Of a stretch of DNA of 54,891 bases, positions 16,147 through 23,777 are shown in pieces. How positions within the stretch are numbered: the stretch's first letter is position 1; the number at the start of each line of letters is the position of its first letter. The notes beneath the pieces are model-generated. The model was not told the origin of the DNA and did no database searches. It worked only from the letters and a program-made list of their open reading frames with translations. The position numbers were made by a program, and so were the translations under genes. The stretch spans positions 1-54,891 of the forward strand of contig NZ_JXXU01000036.1 in the NCBI RefSeq assembly GCF_000967495.1. Direction: 5' to 3'. Origin of the DNA: Vibrio neptunius. Its GTDB lineage: Bacteria > Pseudomonadota > Gammaproteobacteria > Enterobacterales > Vibrionaceae.

Positions 16147-16947
16147 GTGCAAGAAGAATATATGGAATACTACGCGAAATTTGATGAAGAGAAGCGCCTT
16201 ATTTCTCAAAATATAACACGTATTGAATTTGATACGACATTGAGTGTGCTGGGTGCTTATATTACTCCAGAATGTCATGTGACAGAGCTTGGTGCAGCGA
16301 CTGGACGATACTCACTTCACTATGCTCAGCTGGGTATGAGTGTGACAGCGGTCGAGTTAGTTCCTGAATTAGTGGAACAACTCAAAGATAATGCCACACG
16401 TCGATCTTTGAATTTATCTGTCTATGAAGCGAACGCAACGGACGTCAGTTTTATAGAGGATGGTAGTCAGGATGTCGTGTTAATCTTAGGTCCTCTTTAC
16501 CATATACAGTCAAAGTCAGACAGAGAAGCTGTATTGCGAGAAGCTAATCGCATATTAAAGCCTAATGGAGTCGTTGCAATAGCATATATAAGCCGATTCT
16601 TTGTTTCAGGATTACTAGCGAAAATGTCTAGTGACTTGGTTTCTCCGGCGGTTTTGAGTGAGCTAAAAGAAAGTGGCTTAGTTACTTCACCAGATGTAGA
16701 CCCATTTTTTAGAACTGGCTACTTTGCTGAGCCATCCGAAATTGAATCCATAGCAACTCAATCAGGTTTTTGCGTTGAAAAGCATATAGCAACTGATGGT
16801 TTTGTTCGTTTTATAGGTCATGAGGTTAACCATTTGAATGAACAACAATATCAAGCTTGGTTGTCATATCACCTTTCTACTTGTGCTGAACCATCATTGC
16901 TAGGTAGTAGTAATCACGGTTTAGTTATTGCGAAAAAGTGCAGTTGA
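16147..16947 (+). CDS. Class I SAM-dependent methyltransferase
   Basis: The 266-residue protein shows motif I VTELGAATGRYSLHYAQLG near residue 45, acidic motif VELVPELVEQL, motif III QDVVLILGPLYHI and post-motif REANRILKPNGVVAIAY, as in UbiE/COQ5-type methyltransferases. The substrate is unknown. GTG at 16147 is chosen because AGGAGG lies five bases upstream; an earlier ATG would put the start in the attC. The downstream border is reduced to a bare junction motif. Confidence 0.85.
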   Translation: MQEEYMEYYAKFDEEKRLISQNITRIEFDTTLSVLGAYITPECHVTELGAATGRYSLHYAQLGMSVTAVELVPELVEQLKDNATRRSLNLSVYEANATDVSFIEDGSQDVVLILGPLYHIQSKSDREAVLREANRILKPNGVVAIAYISRFFVSGLLAKMSSDLVSPAVLSELKESGLVTSPDVDPFFRTGYFAEPSEIESIATQSGFCVEKHIATDGFVRFIGHEVNHLNEQQYQAWLSYHLSTCAEPSLLGSSNHGLVIAKKCS

Positions 16948-16963
16948 GATTATTAATGTAGTT

Positions 16964-16989
16964 GTTAAGGCGTCTGTCCCAATTAGATT
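16964..16989 (+). repeat. Junction motif, copy 11
   Basis: GTTAAGGCGTCTGTCCC plus AATTAGATT, one base different from the standard. No attC half is present on either side. Confidence 0.75.
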
Positions 16990-17039
16990 CTTGTCGCCTC
17001 TGAATATGGCGTGATGAAAATAGGGAAAAGAGGGAAAAT

Positions 17040-17492
17040 ATGGATAACTACATAGATATTTGGTTCTCTATTAATAAAATAATTTTTGTCTTAGGATTGT
17101 TTTCAGTTTTTGTGCTTGGGTGTTTAGGTAAGGGGAAAGCAACCGTAGTAGTATTTGTAGGGACAGTGTTATCAGGCATTACCCTAGACTTTTCCCTGAA
17201 ATATCATATCAGAACGACACTAGCTTCAGAATTAAGTGATTACAGTTTTGTTATAGAATCTGATGAAAATTTTGACGAATCTAAGTTATTGTATGCTTTA
17301 AAAAACAAAAAGTATGTGACTATCAATAGGACGAAACCTTTACGTAAAAGTAAAGTGCGGATCGTTGTTAACAACGGTGAGATGGAGTTACTGATAGCTG
17401 AGGACTCGAAAAATGATAACATATTCTGGATTTATTATCCCAAATACGATTACAGTCGTATAAATAGCATTGGGAAGTTACGCCTTCGTTGA
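17040..17492 (+). CDS. Membrane-anchored hypothetical protein, 150 aa
   Basis: Two N-terminal hydrophobic segments (IIFVLGLFSVFVLGCLG and TVVVFVGTVLSGITLDF) are followed by a roughly 90-residue basic soluble domain with alternating strands. No family is recognised. A GAGGG site precedes the ATG. The gene is bounded by a junction motif upstream and a worn family 2 border downstream. Confidence 0.65.
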   Translation: MDNYIDIWFSINKIIFVLGLFSVFVLGCLGKGKATVVVFVGTVLSGITLDFSLKYHIRTTLASELSDYSFVIESDENFDESKLLYALKNKKYVTINRTKPLRKSKVRIVVNNGEMELLIAEDSKNDNIFWIYYPKYDYSRINSIGKLRLR

Positions 17493-17512
17493 AATTTTCA
17501 TGACGAAAAATC

Positions 17513-17540
17513 ATACTGCCCGTTATTAAGGATGTTAGTT
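17513..17540 (+). repeat. Worn attC-like right end (family 2)
   Basis: CATACTGCCCGTTATTAAGG and the core GTTAGTT at 17534-17540 are all that is left of the element seen complete at 20464. Confidence 0.5.
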
Positions 17541-17555
17541 TAATAGGATAATCTT

Positions 17556-18206
17556 ATGAGAAATAGTTTAGATGCGGATTTAATTTTTCAGGAACTTGAG
17601 CCCAAGCTAAAAGTATTAATTGATAAGTATGAAAGTGAAATAATTTATGCATTAGTTATTTCTGAGGGTGTTGTGTACATCAATACAGAAGTTGGTCTTA
17701 ATAAAACTCTAAATGAGTACATTGAGTGGTGGGATCTAGAGAATAAACACCTAAACAGCTGGGAAGAGCTTGAACAATACCAAGAGGATAAGTTAGAGAC
17801 TTGGTCTGATTTGGATGGAGTTGTTGGTTGGCGTATTCAAAAGAAAGTTAAGGATAATGAATCTGAGTTAACCGACACGCATAAAGTTGAATTGTTGAAG
17901 TTAATTAATGCCGATCGCCAGAAAAAAAGGCTAGAGGACACTTACAGGTCAGAAGAAACTCGTGAACAAGTAAGGAAGAACATAGGAGATTGGAGCAACC
18001 AATATTCTATAGCACTTTATGGTATGTCTGGGTACGACGAGGCAGCATATTGTGAGCATTATGAATTGGGGGATGAAGATCAAAAGGTGAGTGAATATGG
18101 AGTCGCAATGCAAGCTCTGCTCAAGCTAATTATGTCTAGCGATCTTTTTAAATTTGTAAACTTAGCTCCCGACTTTTATCACCGCACACAGGAGCATTCT
18201 TATTAA
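17556..18206 (+). CDS. Hypothetical cassette protein, 216 aa
   Basis: A soluble, acidic, Trp-rich protein (EYIEWWDLENKHLNSWEELE) with predicted helices and no membrane segment. No family is recognised. It starts 16 bases after an attC-type core with an AGGAT site, and ends just before a complete attC. Confidence 0.7.
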   Translation: MRNSLDADLIFQELEPKLKVLIDKYESEIIYALVISEGVVYINTEVGLNKTLNEYIEWWDLENKHLNSWEELEQYQEDKLETWSDLDGVVGWRIQKKVKDNESELTDTHKVELLKLINADRQKKRLEDTYRSEETREQVRKNIGDWSNQYSIALYGMSGYDEAAYCEHYELGDEDQKVSEYGVAMQALLKLIMSSDLFKFVNLAPDFYHRTQEHSY

Positions 18207-18326
18207 ACAAAAAGTCTTTAGAGTGATTCGCAACGTAACATTTTCACTATATGTTGGTTTTGGTTTTTAAGGTAGTATGCGGTGGCATCGGTATAACGTC
18301 GCTCACTACATAATTTGGTATTAGGT
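18204..18326 (+). repeat. attC recombination site (VCR-like), complete
   Basis: The site runs from TTAAACAAAAAGTC to TGGTATTAGGT with internal GATTCGCAACGTAACATTTTC and CGTCGCTCACTACATAATT. Both cores are slightly degenerate. Confidence 0.7.
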
Positions 18327-18340
18327 GCTCGGAGGAAATG

Positions 18341-18724
18341 ATGAGTCCAAAGGAAGTTGTCCTAGCTTTTTGGGATGCAATGAAAACAAATGATTTTGCG
18401 AAAGCCAGTGAGTGGCTCAGCCCTGATTTTGAGGGATTCTGGCCTCAGTCAGGTGAGTTAATTGTAGGTCGAGAAAACTTCACCGCTATTAATTCTTACT
18501 ACCCAGAAAATGGTGTTTGGGAGTTTGACGTTCATTCTGTGGTTTGTGATGGTGCAATAGTCGTAACTGATGTCTCGATTACGGATAGTGTTCAAAAAGA
18601 TCGAGCGATAACATTTCACACTGTAGAAGATGGTTTAATTGTGAAGCAAAAAGAGTTCTGGCCTGGGCCAATGGAAGCCCCGCAGTGGCGAGCAAAATGG
18701 GTTAAGGTTACACAGGAGTACTAA
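18341..18724 (+). CDS. SnoaL/NTF2-like protein
   Basis: The 127-residue protein has the NTF2-like cone-fold pattern: an N-terminal helix VVLAFWDAMKTNDFAKASEW, LSPDFEGFWPQSGELIVGRE, then strands ending ITFHTVEDGLIVKQKEFWP. Members are enzymes such as cyclases or isomerases, or ligand-binding proteins; the ligand is unknown. The ATG at 18341 (the second of two adjacent ATGs) follows GGAGG at good spacing. It is a single-gene cassette. Confidence 0.8.
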   Translation: MSPKEVVLAFWDAMKTNDFAKASEWLSPDFEGFWPQSGELIVGRENFTAINSYYPENGVWEFDVHSVVCDGAIVVTDVSITDSVQKDRAITFHTVEDGLIVKQKEFWPGPMEAPQWRAKWVKVTQEY

Positions 18725-18741
18725 GCTTCGCACTTAACAAA

Positions 18742-18907
18742 AGGCAGTCCCTCCTGTGGCAGTTCAAAAATTTATTATGGTACATTTAACGGCATCAAGG
18801 TCGATGGCTCAGGCGTAGCTACTGCATTGTTAAAGCGCAATGGAATTAAAGTTTACAGTCAACATACGATAGCTAAACTCCGAGAGGCGTTGGAAAAACA
18901 TAGCTAG
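18742..18907 (+). pseudogene. DUF523 protein, 3' fragment
   Basis: The frame GSPSCGSSKIYYGTFNG, then GVATALLKRNGIKVYSQHTI is the C-terminal part of DUF523 family proteins, which carry conserved Cys motifs. The N-terminal half and start are absent. The fragment begins directly after an attC-like left core (TTAACAAAA) and ends next to a variant junction motif, so it is a truncated cassette. Confidence 0.7.
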
Positions 18908-18924
18908 CAAACTGTTCAAGAAAT

Positions 18925-18950
18925 CTTTTGGAGTGTGTCCTGAATTGCTG
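18925..18950 (+). repeat. Variant junction motif
   Basis: CTTTTGGAGTGTGTCCTGAATTG, same variant type as at 14041, between the DUF523 fragment and an IS right-end segment. Confidence 0.55.
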
Positions 18951-18955
18951 AATTG

Positions 18956-19095
18956 AATTCGCGCACACTCGTTTTTATCTAATCATAGAATCTGTATTTT
19001 GATACATTTACATTAATTTTTAGTCACTTATGATAGGTTGATGGTAACTCAGGCAGAGAGAAAGACGAAACTGCTTACTATTAAGAATGCTAGCA
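18956..19095 (+). repeat. IS right-end segment plus attC-like right half
   Basis: Truncated form of the block at 4563, starting within CGCACACTCGTTTTTAT and ending in a degenerate core GCTAGCA. Confidence 0.55.
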
Positions 19096-19109
19096 CTTCA
19101 AGGGGTCCA

Positions 19110-19565
19110 ATGAACTATATCCAACAAAAAGCAAAAGGGATTGATTTCTATACAAGCCTAATAAATGTTGAGAATTGGCTCGAAATTAGCCTATCGGATT
19201 ATGATTGGCATATCTCTGACATAGATGGTGCTTGGCCTGAGTTAGATGACCCATCTTGGGTCACTGGCCAAGAATTAGCGTCAAAAATAAGTGAATTTGA
19301 TTATCAGTTTTCGTGGGCTGTCATTTCTGCTTTTCCTAAAGGTACGAGGCCTTTTACCACTGATGAACCATTTGCGGATGGAAACTCTATTTTTTGGGAG
19401 GGCATTCCAGAAAAGCAGCTAAAAAATGCAGTGTTTGAGATTGTGTGTTGGGATAGTAGCGCAACCTTATTTATAGACTTACCTTCAGATTTAGCTAAAA
19501 ACCTTGTAGCCAATGCTCCAAGTATTAAAGATTTAAATAAAGTAAACGGTCAACGCAAGTCCTAA
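19110..19565 (+). CDS. Hypothetical cassette protein, 151 aa
   Basis: A soluble acidic protein with many Trp residues (ENWLEISLSDYDWHISDIDG, WDSSATLFIDLP). The pattern resembles small immunity-like or DUF proteins found in cassettes, but no family can be named. ATG 19110 is preceded by AAGGGG. The earlier ATG at 19038 lies inside the border element and is rejected. A complete attC follows at once. Confidence 0.7.
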   Translation: MNYIQQKAKGIDFYTSLINVENWLEISLSDYDWHISDIDGAWPELDDPSWVTGQELASKISEFDYQFSWAVISAFPKGTRPFTTDEPFADGNSIFWEGIPEKQLKNAVFEIVCWDSSATLFIDLPSDLAKNLVANAPSIKDLNKVNGQRKS

Positions 19566-19686
19566 CAAGGCACTCAAACTGACCTCAAACACGTGGCATT
19601 TTCGGCTTACTTCAATTTAAGTGTTTATGGCAAAATGCTTAAGGTTTAGGTGGTGGCGTTGTTAGCACCTTAATATGGCGTTCAAT
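19562..19686 (+). repeat. attC recombination site (VCR-like), complete
   Basis: CTAACAAGGCACTCAAAC to GGCGTTCAAT with internal CAAACACGTGGCATTTTCGG and GGTGGCGTTGTTAGCACC; right core GTTCAAT at 19680-19686. Confidence 0.8.
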
Positions 19687-19728
19687 TGAAATCGAGGGTG
19701 ATGAATTATCAAATTAAAAACTTATGAT

Positions 19729-20460
19729 GTGTTTGGTGGTGCGTCTGCTTCTGGTAACCCTTGTGGGGTAGTAGAGCTTGATAGTTGGCATTCTGATGAA
19801 GAATTAAAGCAAATAACCTGTGAAGCAGGACTTCCAGTTACCTCTTTTGTTATCAGAATTAATGGACAGTTTCACATTCGTTGGTTTGCGCTGGATGGGG
19901 AAATTAACCTGTGTGGGCATGGTAGCTTGGGGGCTGGTGCTGAAATCATCTCTAAGTACAAACTCGATAGTGTACTTTTCAGTAGCAAATACGGAGACAT
20001 CTCTATTACCAAAAAGAATGGCCTGTATACTCTTGAGTTGCCTAGCTGGAAAGGTGAAACATGTGTCGTTCCACCAGAAATAGCGGATTTGGCTGTTGAT
20101 GCTATTGACGTATTTTCAACTCGAGACTTAGTTATAGTCTTACCCTCAATAGAATCCGTAAGAGATTTCAAGCCTGATGATATGCGCTTTAAACAGCTTG
20201 GTAATTACCATGCTTTAATCGTGACTGCAGAGAATGGCGAAAATGGGTACGTATTAAGATATTTTGCGCCCAAAATTGGTATATCTGAAGATCTTGCGAC
20301 AGGTTCTGCTCAATGTTCTTTAGCTCCATACTGGTTTGACAGGCTTAACTCAGATTCACTTCGGGTACACCAACTTTCGTCGTCTGGTGGCTATTTTAGC
20401 GTAAGGCGTATTTCAGGTAACTCAATCCTGTTGTCTGCAAATGCAAGGCTACGGAAATAG
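19729..20460 (+). CDS. PhzF-family protein (isomerase/epimerase-like), catalytic Glu missing
   Basis: The sequence follows the PhzF fold: DVFGGASASGNPCGVV at the start, RWFALDGEINLCGHGSLGAG in the middle and SEDLATGSAQCSLAPYW near the end. The usual ET motif with the catalytic Glu is replaced by VTSFV. GTG 19729 is the first standard start, but homology begins about eight codons earlier, where only ATT 19705 (after GAGGGTGAT) is available before an in-frame TGA. A rare start or a start-codon mutation are both possible. Cassette located between two border sites. Confidence 0.75.
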   Translation: MFGGASASGNPCGVVELDSWHSDEELKQITCEAGLPVTSFVIRINGQFHIRWFALDGEINLCGHGSLGAGAEIISKYKLDSVLFSSKYGDISITKKNGLYTLELPSWKGETCVVPPEIADLAVDAIDVFSTRDLVIVLPSIESVRDFKPDDMRFKQLGNYHALIVTAENGENGYVLRYFAPKIGISEDLATGSAQCSLAPYWFDRLNSDSLRVHQLSSSGGYFSVRRISGNSILLSANARLRK

Positions 20461-20463
20461 TAA

Positions 20464-20573
20464 TTTAACAAAACGCTATGGCGTCAAGAGCTAATTGTTA
20501 GCCATTTATCATAGGCTAACGGTCAGTCAGGCAGAGAGAGAAACGAAATGGCCTGTAATTAACATTGTTATAC
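20464..20573 (+). repeat. Family 2 border element, complete and uninterrupted
   Basis: This 110-base site runs from a left core (TTAACAAAACGCTATGGCGTC) to a right core GTTATAC. It contains two hairpins, GTTAGCC...GGCTAAC and a GGCAG/GGCC region. It is the empty version of the sites interrupted by IS1111-type elements elsewhere: the interruption falls in the TTAATTTTTAG region, which here reads CTAATTGTTAG. Confidence 0.6.
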
Positions 20574-20592
20574 AAGAGGAGGTTTCAAAACC

Positions 20593-20808
20593 ATGGATAA
20601 GGTTGATTGGCATAGAAACTATATTGATGACAGCACAATTATCACAGATAGCTATAAAACGACTCAGAATGTTCGCAGATATTTCAAATCTAAATTTGGT
20701 GAAAATTTTAAGTTTGATCGTGATTTCATGAATTGGATTAACAATGCCACAGGTTTGACAATGGGGGATGCCTCAGAAGAATGGGTTAAACGACAGAAAT
20801 CAAAGTAA
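20593..20808 (+). CDS. DUF6434-like small protein, 71 aa
   Basis: The short soluble protein contains ITDSYKTTQNVRRYFKSKFG, FKFDRDFMNWINNATG and DASEEWVKRQ, a pattern known as DUF6434 (often next to SAP-like domains). Its function is unknown. A strong AGGAGG lies ten bases before the ATG. It is the last cassette of the first block; a terminator follows. Confidence 0.8.
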   Translation: MDKVDWHRNYIDDSTIITDSYKTTQNVRRYFKSKFGENFKFDRDFMNWINNATGLTMGDASEEWVKRQKSK

Positions 20809-20825
20809 TTGATATTAAAGTACAG

Positions 20826-20856
20826 AAACAGCCGCCCGAATGATGGGAGGCTGTTT
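20826..20856. terminator. Bidirectional intrinsic terminator
   Basis: AAACAGCC-x-CCC and GGG-x-GGCTGTTTT form a strong stem with A- and T-rich flanks, serving both the cassette on the left and the converging COG0523 gene on the right. Confidence 0.8.
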
Positions 20857-20870
20857 TGTATCTCAGTGGC

Positions 20871-22076
20871 TTACTGTTCCCATTCAGGGAAAGGGTCTTC
20901 CAAAGATAACCAATAGTCGAGTCCTTGCTCAATCTCATCTTCTGTTAACAAGCAGTCGTTGAGGCGGGCAATCAATTTCTCTTGCTCTAATCCCTGACCA
21001 ATAAACACCAGTTCTTGTCGCATATCGCCATAAGGTTCTTGCCAAATGTCGTTTATGGCGTCGAGGTAATCTTGATCCGTCGGCCATTCCTCTTTCGGAA
21101 TCGCTTTCCAAAACATACCCGCGACTCCATAACGTGCGATGCCTCCTGCTTGGCTCCATTGACCGATAAAATCTGGTCTGGTTGCTAGCCAAAAGTAACC
21201 TTTGGAACGAATCAGTTTTCCATAATCTTGCGCATTATGGAGGAAGTCATAAAACTTCTCTGGGTGGAAAGGGCGTCGCGCATGATATGCAAAGCTGGAA
21301 ATACCGTATTCCTCGGTTTCAGGTATATGTTCGCCTTGCATTTCTTTCAACCAACCTGGAGCTTGTTGTGCCTTTTCAAAACTGAAGCTTTGTGTGTCGA
21401 GTACTGCATCAAGCTCTACTTCACCATTCGAGATCGGAAGTATGGTGGCCGATGTATTTAGGGTTTTAAGAATCGCAACAAGCCTTTCGATTTCAGATTT
21501 CTCAGCAAGGTCGGTTTTACTTATCAAGATCACGTCAGCGAACTCTACTTGATCAACCAGTAAGTCAGCGACGCTGCGTTCATCGTCTTCACCTAAGGAC
21601 TCGGCTGTCTCTGTTAAGAACTTAGCTTCATCGTAATCGCGCAGAAAATTAATCGCATCAACCACCGTAACCATGGTGTCTAAACGCGCAACGTCTGAAA
21701 GTGAAAGCCCGTTTTCATCGCTAAAAGTAAAAGTCTCGGCAACAGGGAGAGGCTCAGCGATGCCGGTAGACTCGATAACTAGATAATCGAATCTGCCTTC
21801 TTGAGCGAGTTTAGTGACTTCTTCAAGTAGATCTTCACGCAGGGTACAACAGATGCAGCCGTTACTCATTTCAACCAACTTTTCTTCACTGTGGTTGAGA
21901 GAAACTTCATTCTGAACGGTTGCTGCATCGATGTTGATTTCGCTCATATCGTTGACGATGACCGCTACTTTTCTGCCTTGTCTATTGTTAAGAATATGAC
22001 TTAAAACGGTTGTTTTTCCTGCGCCTAGAAAGCCGGACAAAACCGTAACAGGGAGTTTCTGGGTGTTCATGCTCAT
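20871..22076 (-). CDS. COG0523 (CobW/ZigA-type) zinc metallochaperone GTPase
   Basis: The 401-residue protein has Walker A GFLGAGKT at 15-22, the zinc-binding CICC motif (C74, C76, C77), ESTGIAEP and ISKTDLAE (guanine recognition), and the CobW C-terminal domain. Length and the opening [12 protein letters not shown] match the zinc-responsive subgroup of ZigA. Known members deliver zinc to client enzymes under zinc starvation with GTP hydrolysis. Its start is 11 bases from a Zur-box-like palindrome and it diverges from a cysteine-poor DksA gene, so zinc regulation is likely. Confidence 0.9.
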   Translation of the reverse strand: MSMNTQKLPVTVLSGFLGAGKTTVLSHILNNRQGRKVAVIVNDMSEINIDAATVQNEVSLNHSEEKLVEMSNGCICCTLREDLLEEVTKLAQEGRFDYLVIESTGIAEPLPVAETFTFSDENGLSLSDVARLDTMVTVVDAINFLRDYDEAKFLTETAESLGEDDERSVADLLVDQVEFADVILISKTDLAEKSEIERLVAILKTLNTSATILPISNGEVELDAVLDTQSFSFEKAQQAPGWLKEMQGEHIPETEEYGISSFAYHARRPFHPEKFYDFLHNAQDYGKLIRSKGYFWLATRPDFIGQWSQAGGIARYGVAGMFWKAIPKEEWPTDQDYLDAINDIWQEPYGDMRQELVFIGQGLEQEKLIARLNDCLLTEDEIEQGLDYWLSLEDPFPEWEQ

Positions 22077-22088
22077 GCTCTTTATAGT

Positions 22089-22112
22089 GTAATGTTATAA
22101 TATAACAATTAA
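22089..22112. promoter_or_regulatory. Zur box
   Basis: TGTTATAATATAACA at 22093-22107 is a perfect palindrome matching the gammaproteobacterial Zur operator. It lies between the divergent COG0523 and DksA-like genes and could repress both when zinc is plentiful. Confidence 0.85.
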
Positions 22113-22261
22113 TATGGTCGGTGATCTTAACTCTGGCATCAAGCAGTTTGTGACTGTGTCAAGCACTGCACCTTATCGGCGCCTCTATTCGTCGTTAAGT
22201 TGTACAGACTTAGATGTGCGGAATTTAGACATCGAACTCTTATCTCGGTGTGGAGGTTTCT

Positions 22262-22687
22262 ATGAACGAAGAGAAAAAGCATGTCATGACAGAAGAAGAA
22301 ATTCTTGCAGCGCCCGAGGCGGATTATATGAATCAATCTCAGACCGCGTTTTTTGAAAACCGATTATTTGAGCTATATGACTCGACGTTAGCGCATATTG
22401 AACGCGCTAAAGAAGAGATGATTGCGCCAATGGAATTCAGTGATGAAAGCGACAGGGCTTCCAGCGAGGAGCAATCTGCAATCGCATTAAGGATCATAGA
22501 TAGAGAGCAAAAGCTGTTACCTAAGATCCAACAATCTTTGGCTCGCTTGCGCGCAGGGGAGTATGGCTATTGTTTAGAGTCCGGTGATCCTATCGGTATT
22601 CCAAGGCTATTGGCGCGACCTACAGCTGAATATAGTACAGAAGTGAAAGCGCAAATGGAGTCAAAAGAACACTGGTACAGGGAGTAA
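22262..22687 (+). CDS. DksA-like protein lacking the zinc-finger cysteines (DksA2 type)
   Basis: The 141-residue protein has the DksA coiled-coil and the C-terminal globular region YGYCLESGDPIGIPRLLARPTAEY, but of the four zinc ligands only the first Cys is kept; the others are Ser, Ser and Val. Zinc-independent DksA paralogues with lost cysteines replace DksA on RNA polymerase during zinc starvation. ATG 22262 follows GGAGG; an upstream in-frame start at 22250 overlaps this site. Divergent from the COG0523 gene across the Zur box. Confidence 0.88.
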   Translation: MNEEKKHVMTEEEILAAPEADYMNQSQTAFFENRLFELYDSTLAHIERAKEEMIAPMEFSDESDRASSEEQSAIALRIIDREQKLLPKIQQSLARLRAGEYGYCLESGDPIGIPRLLARPTAEYSTEVKAQMESKEHWYRE

Positions 22688-22768
22688 GGTACCACCCAAG
22701 TAAATAGGGGAAAGTAGGTTTTAATTATCATTGCGTCGCATAATAACGTGCAAAACATTACTTGTTTT

Positions 22769-22799
22769 CACTCAACATGAATATTCTTCATGTTGAGTG
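22769..22799. terminator. Stem-loop, probable terminator
   Basis: CACTCAACATGAA and TTCATGTTGAGTG form a perfect 13-pair stem after the DksA-like gene. A T-tract is weak, so it may act as a processing or attenuator structure instead. Confidence 0.55.
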
Positions 22800-22874
22800 T
22801 GAGGAAATGTAACTTTCACTTCTGTCATATTGTGATTGAATAGCCAAATAGATTTTAGCGGTATGGATGTCTAA

Positions 22875-23777
22875 ATGGTAAATCTGAAAATATTGGATGG
22901 TGGTATGGGGCGCGAGCTAAAGCGCATCGGTGCTCCTTTTTCTCAACCTCTTTGGAGTGCTCAAGCGCTTATTGAATCCCCACAACATGTTACGCAAGCG
23001 CACCAAGGTTTTATTGATGCCGGGGCACAAATCATTACCGTCAACAGTTATGCCTGTGTTCCGTTTCATTTAGGTGAGGATTTGTATGCACAGCAGGGAC
23101 GCGAGCTGGCAGAGAAAGCGGCTAAAATTGCTCGTGATGTCGTGACGTTGTCACAAAAAGAAGTGCTTGTTGCTGGCGCTATCCCTCCTGCCTTTGGTTC
23201 TTATCGACCTGATTTATTTGAAGAAAAGAGTGCTTACGACATCAGTGTGAGTTTATTTAAAGCGCAAGAACCTTATGTGGACATTTGGTTGGCGGAAACC
23301 GTTGCAAGCCTTAGCGAAGCGCGAGTGATCAGCCAAGTTCTGTCTAAAACCGACAAGCCAGTTTATATCGCTTTCACGTTAGAAGATGAAGTCAGCAAAG
23401 TCTCGCGTCTGCGCTCTGGTGAGCTTGTCATAGACGCTGTAGAGGCGCTTCTTGATACTAATGCGCAGGGTGTTTTCTTCAATTGCTCAATTCCTGAAGT
23501 GATTGAACAAGCGATTAAAGACGTGAATCAGGTATTGGAACGAACAGGGAAGACGCTAACTATTGGTGTTTACGCGAACAGCTTTGCGCCAATTAAAGTG
23601 AATCACCAAGCGAATGAGTCATATCAAGGACTTAGACACTTCTCACCAACAGAATATCTGGAATACGCGAAAACGTGGCATCGCTTAGGGGCGAGTATCA
23701 TTGGCGGCTGTTGTGGCATTGAGCCAAGTCATATTGCTGAACTGACGGCGTGGAGAGATACTGTTGAAGAATCTTAA
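22875..23777 (+). CDS. Homocysteine S-methyltransferase
   Basis: The product (300 aa) starts ILDGGMGRELKRIGAP and has TVNSYACVPFHLGE, FFNCSIPEVI and the C-terminal GGCCGIEPSHI. The Cys in NCS and the GGCC pair are the zinc ligands of MmuM-type enzymes, which move a methyl group from S-methylmethionine or a related donor to homocysteine. It overlaps the next gene by 14 bases, forming an operon with a BCCT carrier, so the carrier probably supplies the methyl donor. The ribosome site is weak. Confidence 0.88.
   Translation: MVNLKILDGGMGRELKRIGAPFSQPLWSAQALIESPQHVTQAHQGFIDAGAQIITVNSYACVPFHLGEDLYAQQGRELAEKAAKIARDVVTLSQKEVLVAGAIPPAFGSYRPDLFEEKSAYDISVSLFKAQEPYVDIWLAETVASLSEARVISQVLSKTDKPVYIAFTLEDEVSKVSRLRSGELVIDAVEALLDTNAQGVFFNCSIPEVIEQAIKDVNQVLERTGKTLTIGVYANSFAPIKVNHQANESYQGLRHFSPTEYLEYAKTWHRLGASIIGGCCGIEPSHIAELTAWRDTVEES

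Noticed and set aside
21228..22336. Frames opposite the COG0523 gene and DksA promoter
   Set aside because: They lack ribosome sites and families, while the opposite strand has clear conserved domains.
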